A DNA stretch of 53,359 nucleotides from Rickettsiales bacterium (GCA_002729235.1 PBTY01000018.1:14357-67715), one strand, 5' to 3'; positions 1 through 9,683 are shown, counted from the first letter of the stretch. Notes: generated by a model from the sequence alone, not told the origin. Numbers and translations are program-made.

Positions 1-114
1 AATGAAGTGAAGAATGGTTACGAATGTGGTGTGTCCATTAAAAACTTCAACGACATCAAAGTGGGTGATATCATCGAAGGGTTCACAGAGAAAGAAGTTA
101 AACGTACACTTTAA
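1..114 (+). CDS. infB: Translation initiation factor IF-2, C-terminal fragment
   Basis: The open frame from base 1 encodes 37 residues and stops at TAA 112-114; the gene begins upstream of the window. The visible end reads [13 protein letters not shown], then [14 protein letters not shown] and the terminal KEVKRTL. This is the characteristic end of the last beta-barrel domain of bacterial IF-2, the GTPase that brings initiator tRNA to the 30S subunit. Nothing of the GTPase domain is visible, so the call rests on this conserved tail alone. A terminator follows about 30 bases downstream and separates the gene from the glycan-utilisation locus. Confidence 0.9.
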   Translation, partial: NEVKNGYECGVSIKNFNDIKVGDIIEGFTEKEVKRTL

Positions 115-143
115 TGCGTTTAGAAATATATTAGAACAAGAAG

Positions 144-169
144 AGCAGATCAGATGGTCTGCTTTTTTT
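144..169 (+). terminator. Rho-independent terminator after infB
   Basis: An 8-bp stem (AGCAGATC at 144-151 with GGTCTGCT at 156-163, including one G-T pair) closes a 4-nt loop and runs into seven T's. It lies 30 bases past the infB stop and before the next gene on the same strand. Confidence 0.85.
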
Positions 170-224
170 GTGTCATTACTTTTGTATTGATAATTTCGAG
201 GTTCTATTGCTTACTCCCAATACA

Positions 225-3092
225 GTGAATAGACAGCTATTTTTTATCATTATTTTATTGGTTGCCACGAAGTTGGTAGCCCAAACAGATCAATTTATCT
301 ACTACGATCTCAGTGATGCGGTAGACAATGAGGTGATCAAAGGTGTCGTAAAAGATGTGCGAGGCTTCATGTGGTTTGCTACTGACCAAGGTGTATTACG
401 ATATGACGGAAGAACCACAGAACTATACAGAGATGGCCTTCAGAGTGAGTACACTAAGAATTTTCTAAATACATCCGATAATAGACTTGTCGTAATTAAT
501 GATTACGGAATTAAAGAAGTTGTTTTAAATGACACAGCGCAGTTCATACCATTCCAATGGGGAGAGAACTCTTATGATGATAACTTCACTTTTCCTAAAA
601 GTATTTATCAGGACAAACAAGGTAATATATGGATTGGCGAAATCAATGCGATCGTTAAGATCAATCAAGATGGAATGAAGCGCTTCCCATTAGGGGTGGA
701 CTTTCAGTCTATCAGTTACCACAGGACATTTACTTTTAAGGAAGACGCTTTTGGTACGTTGTGGATTGCGCCATTCAAAGGCAAACTTCTAAAATACAAC
801 TCTGCGGCAGATTCCATTTTAGAAGTAGATGTGGATTTACCAATCACTGAGGTGACGGGTATGTCAGTCCTTCGTGGAGACTACTTATTAATAGGTGGCA
901 AAGAAGGGTTATTTGAAATTAAAGTGGATAGTAACCAGGAAATTCTGGAGACTCGCCTATATAGTAATATAACCAATATCTCTGCACTTCAATCTGCACG
1001 AAATATCCTTTTCGTTGGTACTTGGGATAAAGGTCTAATGATGCTTGATTTTGAGGAGCGAACTTTCCATGAGGTTGAGGAGGTAGATTTTAATGATGTA
1101 GTTGATTTTTACTACGATGCTACTGTACCGGAAGTCTGGGTAGTAGGTAGTGAAAATGTTGGATTGATATCCTTTTCTGTAATTCATTCATTTCAGAGTG
1201 TAGGTAGGTCAAGAGTTGAGTCAGTTACCACCTTTGAAGATGAGATATTTTATTCAATTGGTCAGGAGCTCAGAAAATTTCACTGGAACGATGACTTACC
1301 TGGTGAGGTTCTGGTCTCATCCCAAACAGATTATTTTGATCGTTTACAAGCTAATGATGAAGGGGTTTGGATAGGGAGTTCTTTCGGAACACTATTGAAA
1401 TACGATTTTCAGAAAAATCAATTAATAACTCTTGCAGATAGCACTGGTTCCTCGGTGAAATACATCACCATTGATAAAGAAGGAAATAAGTGGTTTGCTG
1501 GTGACAGTCATATTCTCCGCATTCGTTATAAGTCAGTTGATATCATGGAGTATTCGGTGGTTTCATCCAATATTATCAAACAGAATGTGAATGGGGAGAT
1601 TTATGTGGGTTGCTGGGGCGAGAAGAATCTTTTTAAATACGATTCTGAGGAAGATCAATTTGAAGAAATCCATCTTTCTCTGGACTTTGACCTGGATGGG
1701 CAGTTATCCGTTGAAGACATTGCTTTTGATGAGAATGGTGATATTTGGTTAGCAACGAATCAGGGCCTTCTAAAAGGGTCTGAACATAGCTTTAGTCGAA
1801 TATCAGTTCCGGGAATTGCTGAGAATGCGGCATTAAAGGCAATAGTAATTCAAAATGAAATTGTTTGGATATCAGGTGATTTTGGCTTGACGGCCTATAA
1901 TCAAGAGAACGCTCTTACTTTCAATACAAAAAATGGGTTGCCTTCTAAACTACTCAATTGGAGAGGTCTAATGTCCTATAAAGAAGGCGTTTTGATATCA
2001 AGTGCAAAAGGTCTGGTGATGGCGAAATCGGATTTGGTCAAGTTTGAGAAGACTCCCACACCAGTTCTATTGACTATTACCTCAGAAGAAAAGCACCTTA
2101 CTGATGATCAGAATCTAATGATTCCATATAAAGGCTCATTAGAGGTGGAGTATACTACGCTAACTTACCCTGGGAGACAAGTAGAGTATCAATCGCGACT
2201 GGTGGGTCTCAATGATCAATGGTCTGAATCTACAACCAATAGACAGGTGTCTTATTTGGGATTTTCCGAAGGCTCCTATCAACTGGAGGTTAGGTCGCGT
2301 GAGATTGGAGCTCTTTGGAGCGATCCGGTTGTATTGAGCTTTACAGTACCTAAACCATGGTTTTTCACATGGTGGGCATACCTATTGGCAGGATCTTTAT
2401 CAATCGTGTTAATTGCAGGGGTTGTTAGGGTCTATAATTATAGCTTGATACTGCAAAAAAGACGTTTTAGGAAAATCATTGAGGATCGTACAAAACAAAT
2501 CAATGAGCAAAAGAATGAGATCATTGCTCAAAAGAACAGGATCATTGAACAAAAGGAAGAGCTTCTTGCAAAAACGGAAGCGGTACACAAATCTCAGCAG
2601 GCTCTGTCTGATGCAGACGTTAACTTTCTTCATTTAAAAGAGAAGCAACTAAGGGATCAAATAGAATATAGAGATAAACAGATAACCACTCAATCCCTAA
2701 ATCTCATTCAGAAGAATGAAACGCTAAAGAGTCTGAAAGAGCGCTTGGAAGATCTTTCAAAACCCAGTAAGAAGTCAACCCCACAAGACTTGAGAAAGGT
2801 TCTCAAACTGATTGATGAGAGTTTCCGACATGATAAGGATTGGGAGGACTTTAAATTGTATTTTGAGCAAATTTATACTGGTTTCTATGCTAAGCTGAAA
2901 GTGAATTGTCCGGCGTTGACTACTCAGGAATTAAGACATTGTGCCTTGATTCGATTGAACCTTTCAGTGAATGAATGCGCCTCTATTTTAGGCATCTCTC
3001 CAGATAGTGTTAAAGTATCGCGATCTCGGATTAGAAAGAAGATCGATTTGGAAGGCAAAGAAGGGCTAACAGATTTTATTTTATCAATCTAA
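225..3092 (+). CDS. Membrane-spanning SusR-like regulator: beta-propeller sensor, Y_Y_Y domain, LuxR-type HTH
   Basis: Predicted sensor-regulator that detects glycan fragments in the periplasm and controls the adjacent sus-like operon. I chose the GTG at 225 because it gives a clean signal peptide (MNRQLFFIIILLVATKLVAQ) and a 955-residue protein. The frame is open back to a TTG at 168, but that lies inside the upstream terminator. Residues about 25-640 are propeller repeats with blades such as GNIWIG and GDIWLATNQGLL. About 645-709 is a Y_Y_Y-type domain, and about 712-736 is one membrane helix (WWAYLLAGSLSIVLIAGVV). About 745-850 is a coiled coil, and about 895-955 is a helix-turn-helix resembling LuxR-type folds (TTQELRHCALIRL, SVNECASILGIS). 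No kinase or receiver domain is present, so signalling to DNA would be direct, as in Bacteroides SusR. Its target is inferred from position next to susC. Confidence 0.85.
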   Translation: MNRQLFFIIILLVATKLVAQTDQFIYYDLSDAVDNEVIKGVVKDVRGFMWFATDQGVLRYDGRTTELYRDGLQSEYTKNFLNTSDNRLVVINDYGIKEVVLNDTAQFIPFQWGENSYDDNFTFPKSIYQDKQGNIWIGEINAIVKINQDGMKRFPLGVDFQSISYHRTFTFKEDAFGTLWIAPFKGKLLKYNSAADSILEVDVDLPITEVTGMSVLRGDYLLIGGKEGLFEIKVDSNQEILETRLYSNITNISALQSARNILFVGTWDKGLMMLDFEERTFHEVEEVDFNDVVDFYYDATVPEVWVVGSENVGLISFSVIHSFQSVGRSRVESVTTFEDEIFYSIGQELRKFHWNDDLPGEVLVSSQTDYFDRLQANDEGVWIGSSFGTLLKYDFQKNQLITLADSTGSSVKYITIDKEGNKWFAGDSHILRIRYKSVDIMEYSVVSSNIIKQNVNGEIYVGCWGEKNLFKYDSEEDQFEEIHLSLDFDLDGQLSVEDIAFDENGDIWLATNQGLLKGSEHSFSRISVPGIAENAALKAIVIQNEIVWISGDFGLTAYNQENALTFNTKNGLPSKLLNWRGLMSYKEGVLISSAKGLVMAKSDLVKFEKTPTPVLLTITSEEKHLTDDQNLMIPYKGSLEVEYTTLTYPGRQVEYQSRLVGLNDQWSESTTNRQVSYLGFSEGSYQLEVRSREIGALWSDPVVLSFTVPKPWFFTWWAYLLAGSLSIVLIAGVVRVYNYSLILQKRRFRKIIEDRTKQINEQKNEIIAQKNRIIEQKEELLAKTEAVHKSQQALSDADVNFLHLKEKQLRDQIEYRDKQITTQSLNLIQKNETLKSLKERLEDLSKPSKKSTPQDLRKVLKLIDESFRHDKDWEDFKLYFEQIYTGFYAKLKVNCPALTTQELRHCALIRLNLSVNECASILGISPDSVKVSRSRIRKKIDLEGKEGLTDFILSI

Positions 3093-3189
3093 CTCCGAAA
3101 AATTATCAATTTGATACTTCGAATTAGAGGGAAATGTCCATTTTCACTCTTGATTTTATCAACAAATAAAGGGGTCGAAAATTATTTTT

Positions 3190-3206
3190 GTTAACCATTT
3201 GTTAAC
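3190..3206. promoter_or_regulatory. Tandem GTTAACC boxes 1 and 2 (candidate operator)
   Basis: GTTAACC occurs at 3190-3196 and 3201-3207, a start-to-start spacing of 11 bp, about one helical turn. Both copies are preceded by TTT. Each box contains the palindrome GTTAAC. This is a candidate site for the upstream HTH regulator; binding is inference. Confidence 0.4.
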
Positions 3207-3289
3207 CCCTTGTTGTTCGGCTCATCCGTGTTGTAAAATGCCTTTCCAGAACTTTTAGAAGTATTTTCCTAAGTATCAGTCCAGATTTT

Positions 3290-3317
3290 GTTAACCAATT
3301 GTATGGGTACTGTTAAC
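3290..3317. promoter_or_regulatory. GTTAACC boxes 3 and 4 (candidate operator)
   Basis: GTTAACC at 3290-3296 and 3312-3318 is spaced 22 bp, two helical turns, and repeats the motif found about 90 bp upstream. The phased spacing favours a protein-binding array over chance in AT-rich DNA, but no binding data are visible. Confidence 0.4.
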
Positions 3318-3502
3318 CCATTAATCCTTCACAATATTCAGATTTGGTTATCGCTTTTTTGAAATAATCTCAAAATGTGAGTTTTCATGAGGCTGATAAA
3401 TGTCAATAATTCAATGAAACCAAAATAGTATGAAGAAACCCTATCAATTATCAATCAATTACCATTTGGTTAGCGAGGAAGCACCCTGTTAAAACTGACC
3501 AA

Positions 3503-3528
3503 TTTCAAGACCTCTCAAAATCTTGAAA
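3503..3528 (+). promoter_or_regulatory. Leader hairpin 1 upstream of susC
   Basis: A perfect 8-bp inverted repeat (TTTCAAGA at 3503-3510, TCTTGAAA at 3521-3528) with a 10-nt loop lies 61 bases before the susC start. No T-run follows, so it is probably a leader RNA structure or a protein site, not a terminator. Confidence 0.4.
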
Positions 3529-3541
3529 ATCCTCAGAATTG

Positions 3542-3557
3542 GAGTGAGCAATCACTC
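3542..3557 (+). promoter_or_regulatory. Leader hairpin 2 with GCAA loop upstream of susC
   Basis: GAGTGA (3542-3547) pairs perfectly with TCACTC (3552-3557) around a GCAA tetraloop of the stable GNRA class, 32 bases before the susC start codon. It could shape ribosome access. Confidence 0.4.
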
Positions 3558-3589
3558 AAGAATCAATCAAATGAAATTTTAAAAATCTA

Positions 3590-6500
3590 ATGAAGGCAGA
3601 CAATTATAATTTAAGAACAAAGCAAACTGGCTCTGGCTGGTTTAGGCTTTTGACAATGCTAGGTTTGCTATGTGCTACGTTTATCGTTAACGCACAGGAG
3701 CGAACTGTTTCAGGAACTGTTTCTGACGGAGAAACAAATGAGACACTCCCAGGTGTCACAGTACTTGTAAAAGGAACATCAAGAGGAACTATTACCGATA
3801 TGGATGGTTCTTACAAAATTAGTGTGGCTGATGGTGAGGTGTTAACATTCTCTTTTGTTGGCTATGAAAACAAGGACATTACAGTTGGTAATGAATCTGT
3901 TGTGAATGTTGGATTAAGATTATCCATTTCTGAATTGCAAGAGATTGTTGTGGTTGGTTATGGAACTCAGGAAAAAGGAGACCTGACAGGCTCTGTGGCA
4001 TCCATCTCTTCCAAAGATTTCAACCAGGGACCTGTAGTTAGTCCACTTCAACAAATTAGTGGTAAGGCCGCTGGTGTCAATATCAATCAGGTAGGTAGTG
4101 AGCCAGGACAGGCTCCTTCTATTCGAGTTCGTGGTATTACTTCCTTAATTGGAGGTAATGATCCTCTGGTTGTTGTTGATGGAATCCAGGGTAATTTGGC
4201 CTTATTGAACCAAATACCTCCATCTGAAATCAAATCAGTGGAGATTTTGAAAGATGCATCAGCAACAGCTATATATGGTTCAAGAGGTGCCGCAGGTGTG
4301 ATTTTAATTACAACAAAGAGCGGTCAGGCTGGACAAACTCAAATAGAATATAGCGCTGTACTGTCAAGAGAAATCATCGCTAACGAGTATGACATGCTTA
4401 CCGCTGACGAATGGAGAACTGCTGCCGCGCAAAGAGGTGTTGCAGAATCAGCAGACTATGGTGGAAATACAGATTGGTTTGATGCCATTACCAGAGTGGG
4501 AAGTACTCAAACTCACAACTTAGCTTTTTCTGGTGGTAACGAAAGTTTCACTTATCGGGCTTCAGCTACGGCAATTCTTCAAGAAGGAATCATTAATAAC
4601 TCAAATTCTGAAAATTACATTGCTCGTTTTCAGGGAACACAGAAGCTTTCAGATAAACTGACTTCCACAATCAACCTAAATATATCTTCTCTTGATAGAG
4701 ATTATAACAATGGAGGTAGAATTGCAGAAGCCATTACCAGAAGGCCTACGGATCCGATCTACACCGACAATCCATTGTTCACTGATGTGGGGTCTTATTT
4801 CATTGATCCTAATTCCTTCTCTTACATCAACCCCGTTGCAAGAACAGAAGAGATTATTGATGGTGACCTTACCAACAACATCTTTACTAGTTTGAGGTTG
4901 GAATATGAGATTTTTGATGGTCTAACTGCTACCGCTTTTGGTTCATGGAGAAAGACCAACAGAGAATACCAGAGTTATGTGTCTCCTCGCACAACTCGTG
5001 AGGATGCACGAAATCTTGGTGAAACAGAAAGCGTAAATGATATCAATCAACTACCTGATGGTATTGCCACAGTAGCGAACGATGTTTCTGACGAAAAGCT
5101 TTACAACCTTATTCTAAATTATAAGAAAGACTTTGGAGATCACTCTATTGACGTTCTTGGAGTGAATGAATGGCAAAAGCAAGTTTACAATGGAGGGAGC
5201 TCCACAGTACGTGGATTCATCGTTGATGATCCTTCGAACATTTATGCGATGCAATCTGCGGATGCCACTTTGTACCGCCAGGGTGATATCTCATCGTACA
5301 AAAATGATCGTACTCTTGCGTCATTCCTTGGAAGAGTGAATTACTCGTACATGGGTAAATATTACGCAAGTGCTAGTATCAGAAGAGATGGATCTTCAGT
5401 GTTTGGCGCCAACAACAAATGGGCAAATTTCTATGCTGGTTCTTTGGCATGGAGAATATCTGATGAAGGTTTTATGGATGCTGTAGATGTTATTGACAAC
5501 CTAAAGTTGAGAGTAGGATATGGTGAAACTGGAAACCAGCAAGGTCTTGGAGCTCTGAATTCAGTAAGATTGGCAAACAATGATGGTACTACCTATTTTG
5601 GAGGGACTGTTATTCCAAACTACTCCATTACTCAGAATGAAAATGCCGATTTGCGTTGGGAGGTTAAGAAAATGTTCAATGCTGGTCTTGACTTTGGATT
5701 TATCAAAGGTAAACTGACTGGAGCAATCGATGCATTTACTGGTGTAACGAGTGATCTTTTGTTTGATTATGAGGTGCCACAACCACCTTACCCATTCGGT
5801 ACAATCAAAGCAAACGTTGGTGAAGTGCTTAACCAGGGATTGGAATTAAGTCTGAATTATATCACAGTAGATCAAGGTGATTGGTATGTGACATTAGGAG
5901 GAAATGTGAGTATGAATCGCACTGAGGTTCAAGAATTAAACGGCAGCCTTAATGGTGTGCCTCTTGAAACAGACTATGTTGTTTGGGGTAGTGGTGGAAC
6001 AACCGGAGTTGCCTCTACGAACAACGCAATCTCGCATTTGATCATTGGTCAGCCACTTGGATCTTTCTACCTATTCAAGCATGCAGGTGTTGACTCCAAT
6101 GGTAATCAAATTATAGATGATTTGGATGGTGATGGATCTGTAGAGGATGGTAATAGAGAGAACGACGACAGATATCTGGCGGGTCAGGCTCTACCAAAAG
6201 TAACCTGGGCATTCACACCAACAGCTAGTTACAAGAACTTTGATTTGTCAGTTCTGGTACGTGGAGCACACGGACATCAAATTTACAATGCTAGAAGAGC
6301 GACTTTAAGCGCATTGGGTACACTAGGCCAAAGCAATGTATTGAACAGTGCATTAGAAACGGGTGTGAATAACATCACATATGCATCTGATCTGTGGTTA
6401 GAAAAAGGTGATTATGTCAGATTAGAAAACATCACTCTAGGTTATAATTTCAATACTACAAGCTGGAGTTTTGTTGAGTCACTAAGACTTTCATTCACTG

Positions 6501-6640
6501 CGAACAACCTGTTTGTGATCACAGAATACACGGGTATTGATCCAGAGATCAGCACTAGTGGAGGAAGTGGATTTGGTATCGATTATGGTATCTATCCTCG
6601 TACTAGAAACTTTGCTGTGGGCTTAAATGCAACATTCTAA
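3590..6640 (+). CDS. susC: SusC/RagA-family TonB-dependent outer-membrane transporter
   Basis: A 1016-residue TonB-linked outer-membrane channel that, with the SusD lipoprotein encoded next, imports malto-oligosaccharides into the periplasm. A long N-terminal region with a hydrophobic signal (LLTMLGLLCATFIVNA) is followed by a carboxypeptidase-regulatory-like domain at about 40-115 (SGTVSDGETNETLPGVTV). Then come the SusC signature LQEIVVVGYG and a plug domain (SIRVRGI, LKDASATAIYGSRGAAGVI). The rest is a beta-barrel ending in FAVGLNATF. The length is typical of the family. The gene overlaps the earliest possible susD start by one base (TAATG), which suggests translational coupling. The starch specificity is inferred from the downstream amylases, not from the transporter itself. 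Confidence 0.93.
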   Translation: MKADNYNLRTKQTGSGWFRLLTMLGLLCATFIVNAQERTVSGTVSDGETNETLPGVTVLVKGTSRGTITDMDGSYKISVADGEVLTFSFVGYENKDITVGNESVVNVGLRLSISELQEIVVVGYGTQEKGDLTGSVASISSKDFNQGPVVSPLQQISGKAAGVNINQVGSEPGQAPSIRVRGITSLIGGNDPLVVVDGIQGNLALLNQIPPSEIKSVEILKDASATAIYGSRGAAGVILITTKSGQAGQTQIEYSAVLSREIIANEYDMLTADEWRTAAAQRGVAESADYGGNTDWFDAITRVGSTQTHNLAFSGGNESFTYRASATAILQEGIINNSNSENYIARFQGTQKLSDKLTSTINLNISSLDRDYNNGGRIAEAITRRPTDPIYTDNPLFTDVGSYFIDPNSFSYINPVARTEEIIDGDLTNNIFTSLRLEYEIFDGLTATAFGSWRKTNREYQSYVSPRTTREDARNLGETESVNDINQLPDGIATVANDVSDEKLYNLILNYKKDFGDHSIDVLGVNEWQKQVYNGGSSTVRGFIVDDPSNIYAMQSADATLYRQGDISSYKNDRTLASFLGRVNYSYMGKYYASASIRRDGSSVFGANNKWANFYAGSLAWRISDEGFMDAVDVIDNLKLRVGYGETGNQQGLGALNSVRLANNDGTTYFGGTVIPNYSITQNENADLRWEVKKMFNAGLDFGFIKGKLTGAIDAFTGVTSDLLFDYEVPQPPYPFGTIKANVGEVLNQGLELSLNYITVDQGDWYVTLGGNVSMNRTEVQELNGSLNGVPLETDYVVWGSGGTTGVASTNNAISHLIIGQPLGSFYLFKHAGVDSNGNQIIDDLDGDGSVEDGNRENDDRYLAGQALPKVTWAFTPTASYKNFDLSVLVRGAHGHQIYNARRATLSALGTLGQSNVLNSALETGVNNITYASDLWLEKGDYVRLENITLGYNFNTTSWSFVESLRLSFTANNLFVITEYTGIDPEISTSGGSGFGIDYGIYPRTRNFAVGLNATF

Positions 6641-6687
6641 TGAGGACCTACAAAACTGATTTTAGAGACTTCAAAGACTTTATTCAA

Positions 6688-8169
6688 ATGAAAAATATAT
6701 ATGGTTTAATCATAGTAATGGTGGCTGCTGTTGCTTCCGGTTGTACAGACCTGGAAGAAGGTATCTACGGACAGCAAGTTGCTGATGAATTTTATGCATC
6801 GGATATCGGAGTAAACGCTGCATTGGCCAGTGTTTATAACGAAGTACGTGGCGATTGGAATGGTAAAGGGATCGCTGGTGCAGATAGAGGTTGGTATGAT
6901 CTCAATGAGACTTGTACTGATGAGATGATGTTCCCAACAAGAAGCGACGGAGCTTGGGATGACAATGGTATCTGGAGAGCTATGTACACACATACCTGGA
7001 CAGGTTCTCAGGAGTTTATTGGTAATACCTGGAACTGGTTGTACCGAAGTATTTACAAAACCAACCTTTCTGTAGAGCTATTGGAAGGTGCAGGAGCTGA
7101 TCCAGCTCAGATTGCTGAGGCCCGAGTTTTGCGTGCATATTTCTACTACATGTTAATGGACGGTTGGGGAAGTGTTCCTTTTTACACTGGTACCGATGTA
7201 GTAATCGAGGAGTTGCCACAATTATCAAGAGCTGAGATTTTTGATTTCGTTGTTAACGAACTTGAGACAAATGTTGATTTGTTACCTGAGACTAAGGGCG
7301 GATCATTCTATGGTAGATTCAATAAATGGGCAGGATACGCACTTTTAGCTAAAATCAACTTAAATGCAGAAGTGTATACGGGTTCTCCAAGATGGAGTCA
7401 GGCAATTACCGCTTGTGATGCTATTATCAACAATGGGGGATTCTCGCTAGTGTCAGATTTATATGACAATGCTGGTAGTCAGGCAATATTTGGTGATGAA
7501 ATGCCAAATCAGGAAGTAATTCTTTCGGTATTTGTGGATGCTAATGACGCACCAAGAAATATTATTGGTATTAGAACACTGCATGGTCCTCATGGAAACG
7601 CGTTGTTCGGATTCAGTACATGGAATGGAGCTACCGTACATCAGGATTTCATCAACAGGTACTCTGATGACGACAAGCGTAAGGCTCAGTGGTTACTGGG
7701 ATCCCAACCTGGAGGAGTAAACTACACGTTGAACATTTCATCGTTGACCAGTGCCGGAATCGAAGAAGGTGCTAGAAGTGCAAAATTCTTACCAGTACCT
7801 CCATACAGTGGAGAGTCTGCATCCAATGATTTCCCAGTATTCCGATATGCGGATGTTTTGCTTACAAAGGCAGAAGCTATTTTAAGAAACGGTGGTGATG
7901 AAGCAGCAGCAAGAGCACTTGTAGATGAGGTTAGAAATAGAGCAGGATTGGATAATTACAATGGTGCGATGACCCTAAACGAAGTTTACAACGAAAGAGG
8001 TCGTGAGCTTTGCTGGGAAGGACATAGAAGACAAGATATGATCCGTTATGGTACGTTCACTGCTGCCAGAAGCTTCAAAGGAGCAAGCAGCGATATCTAC
8101 AAACTCTTCCCTATTCCATCTGATGCCATTGCAAACAATGACAGATTGGTTCAAAACCCTGGTTATTAA
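6688..8169 (+). CDS. susD: SusD/RagB-family surface glycan-binding lipoprotein
   Basis: Cell-surface lipoprotein that caps the SusC channel and captures oligosaccharides. The ATG at 6688 is preferred because it yields a short lipoprotein signal (MKNIYGLIIVMVAAVASGC) whose Cys follows a good lipobox; an in-frame ATG at 6640 would add 16 charged residues. The 493-residue protein shows the family's helical TPR-like body (ARVLRAYFYYMLMDGWG, RFNKWAGYALLAKINL). Its C-terminal signature includes FPVFRYADVLLTKAEAI, EVRNRAGL and NERGRELCWEGHRRQDMIRYG. It is paired with the SusC homologue upstream, and the pair is the hallmark of a Bacteroidota polysaccharide-utilisation locus. Confidence 0.93.
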   Translation: MKNIYGLIIVMVAAVASGCTDLEEGIYGQQVADEFYASDIGVNAALASVYNEVRGDWNGKGIAGADRGWYDLNETCTDEMMFPTRSDGAWDDNGIWRAMYTHTWTGSQEFIGNTWNWLYRSIYKTNLSVELLEGAGADPAQIAEARVLRAYFYYMLMDGWGSVPFYTGTDVVIEELPQLSRAEIFDFVVNELETNVDLLPETKGGSFYGRFNKWAGYALLAKINLNAEVYTGSPRWSQAITACDAIINNGGFSLVSDLYDNAGSQAIFGDEMPNQEVILSVFVDANDAPRNIIGIRTLHGPHGNALFGFSTWNGATVHQDFINRYSDDDKRKAQWLLGSQPGGVNYTLNISSLTSAGIEEGARSAKFLPVPPYSGESASNDFPVFRYADVLLTKAEAILRNGGDEAAARALVDEVRNRAGLDNYNGAMTLNEVYNERGRELCWEGHRRQDMIRYGTFTAARSFKGASSDIYKLFPIPSDAIANNDRLVQNPGY

Positions 8170-8188
8170 TCACCTAAAATTTTAGACA

Positions 8189-9646
8189 ATGAAACTTTTA
8201 AAATATTCATACATTCTAATTGGCGCATTGCTGGCGGTGTTTATGATCAGCTGTGCTGAAGATGATATTGCTCCAATGCTAGAAGAGCTGGAGAACGAAG
8301 CATACGACTTAGTTGTGCTTAATAGCAGTTCTGATAAAATTACTGTTCGATTCAAAGCAAGTGGTACCGACTTAACGTCGATCACCGCTGATATCATGGC
8401 GCAAGGAACTACAGAAGTTCTTGGTACCAATACCTTGAAAAACATTCAAAGTGCTTCTTTGAATAGTGTTTCACTTTTGTTGAGTTTTCCTGCCAATGAT
8501 GTAGCGCCATCAGGAATCTACACGGTTAATTATACCATGGAGAGTAAGTCAGGGGAATCATCCGTAGGCACTTATGATATCAATGTAATCAACAATGTAA
8601 GTCCAGTTTATTGTCAGTATACTGATGCGTTACCATCAGGTAAATCTGTTTGGGTACGACTTTATGTGCCAGAGGGTGCTAGCATGCCTGCAGATGACAA
8701 TACTATTTATATCACTGGAAGCTTCGGTACACGTGAAGGTGGAAGTGATTGGGATGGCGGAGGAAATGCTGATTTCGCATTCAACAAAATCGATGATACT
8801 TGCTACGAATTGGCTTTGAATCTTCAAAGTGGTGATGAGTTTAAAATTACCAGAGGTGATTGGGGCCAACAACTGGCAACAGCCACTGGTGCTGAAGGAA
8901 GTAATATCATTTACAATGGAGAAAGCACTTTCCCAATAACTGTTTACAACTGGACAGATTTACCTACTGTAACTCCTGAAACTTCTGAATCTTTGACATT
9001 GAACGTTCCGGCAGAGGCAGTACAATCTGGTATGCTAACAGTGGTGGCCAATGTGAACAACTACGACGTTGCCGATGGTAGTTATTACGTGGTAGAAAAA
9101 GGTGCTACGAATCTGGACAATGCCTTCGCCATGGTAACATTTGATGGGGAGAACAAATTGGCAGCTGCAGTGCCTAAGACAGAAGGTGTAGAGTATGTGA
9201 TTGTGCGAAATGAAGCCACTGCTGTTGGATCAAATAGCTATGGTTTTGTACAGTCAACGGAATGGGATGGTCAAACAAACCCGGTTCAGGTAAATGTTGG
9301 AGCATTTGATGGACCAGCTTTCACACTGGGTGATAAGATCGTAATCGTTGGAGCAGCTTCTCCTGGAGACTGGGGAGCATCATCTGGTCAGGATTTCACC
9401 AAAACTGGGGAAGGGCATTACGAAATCATAATTGATTTAAATGCAGATTCTGAATACTTGCTGTTGCCGGATTATGGTCAGTGGGGTGATAAATGGGCTT
9501 ATGGTTCAGGGGATGCTCTATCTGGTACTTTTGATGTACAGGGAAGTGGTTCGAATTTATTCACATCAGGTATTGAAGCTGGTTCCTACAAAATTGCTGT
9601 AGACTTTACTTCAGGCAATGGATCATACCAACTGAGCAAGCAATAA
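8189..9646 (+). CDS. SusE/SusF-like starch-binding outer-membrane lipoprotein
   Basis: A 485-residue surface lipoprotein, probably an auxiliary alpha-glucan-binding protein. The signal MKLLKYSYILIGALLAVFMISC ends in a lipobox Cys. The body is all beta. After an N-terminal Ig-like segment (about 30-140), one module at about 145-260 (IYITGSFGTREGGSDWDGG...) and another at about 385-485 (IVGAASPGDWGASSGQDF...) share the layout of the starch-binding modules of SusE and SusF, including the G-WG aromatic positions. The position directly after susD matches susE. Sequence identity within this family is usually low, so the label relies on both layout and context. Confidence 0.75.
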   Translation: MKLLKYSYILIGALLAVFMISCAEDDIAPMLEELENEAYDLVVLNSSSDKITVRFKASGTDLTSITADIMAQGTTEVLGTNTLKNIQSASLNSVSLLLSFPANDVAPSGIYTVNYTMESKSGESSVGTYDINVINNVSPVYCQYTDALPSGKSVWVRLYVPEGASMPADDNTIYITGSFGTREGGSDWDGGGNADFAFNKIDDTCYELALNLQSGDEFKITRGDWGQQLATATGAEGSNIIYNGESTFPITVYNWTDLPTVTPETSESLTLNVPAEAVQSGMLTVVANVNNYDVADGSYYVVEKGATNLDNAFAMVTFDGENKLAAAVPKTEGVEYVIVRNEATAVGSNSYGFVQSTEWDGQTNPVQVNVGAFDGPAFTLGDKIVIVGAASPGDWGASSGQDFTKTGEGHYEIIIDLNADSEYLLLPDYGQWGDKWAYGSGDALSGTFDVQGSGSNLFTSGIEAGSYKIAVDFTSGNGSYQLSKQ

Positions 9647-9683
9647 TTAACTAAGTATTTAATACTTCTTCATACTTAAGTAA

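Larger units (their letters stand above)
3093..3589 (+). promoter_or_regulatory. susC leader/regulatory region (497 nt without a gene)
   Basis: This is the gap between the regulator and susC. It holds four GTTAACC boxes (3190, 3201, 3290, 3312), two small ATCAA palindromes (TATCAATTTGATA at 3104-3116 and TTGATTTTATCAA at 3150-3162), and two hairpins close to the susC start. I see no convincing TAnnTTTG box with a well-placed TTG. The length and structure suggest a long regulated 5' leader, which is an inference. Confidence 0.55.

Noticed and set aside
168-224. Upstream extension of the SusR-like regulator to the TTG at 168
   Set aside because: The TTG is inside the T-run of the infB terminator and would bury the signal peptide; GTG at 225 gives a standard exported start.
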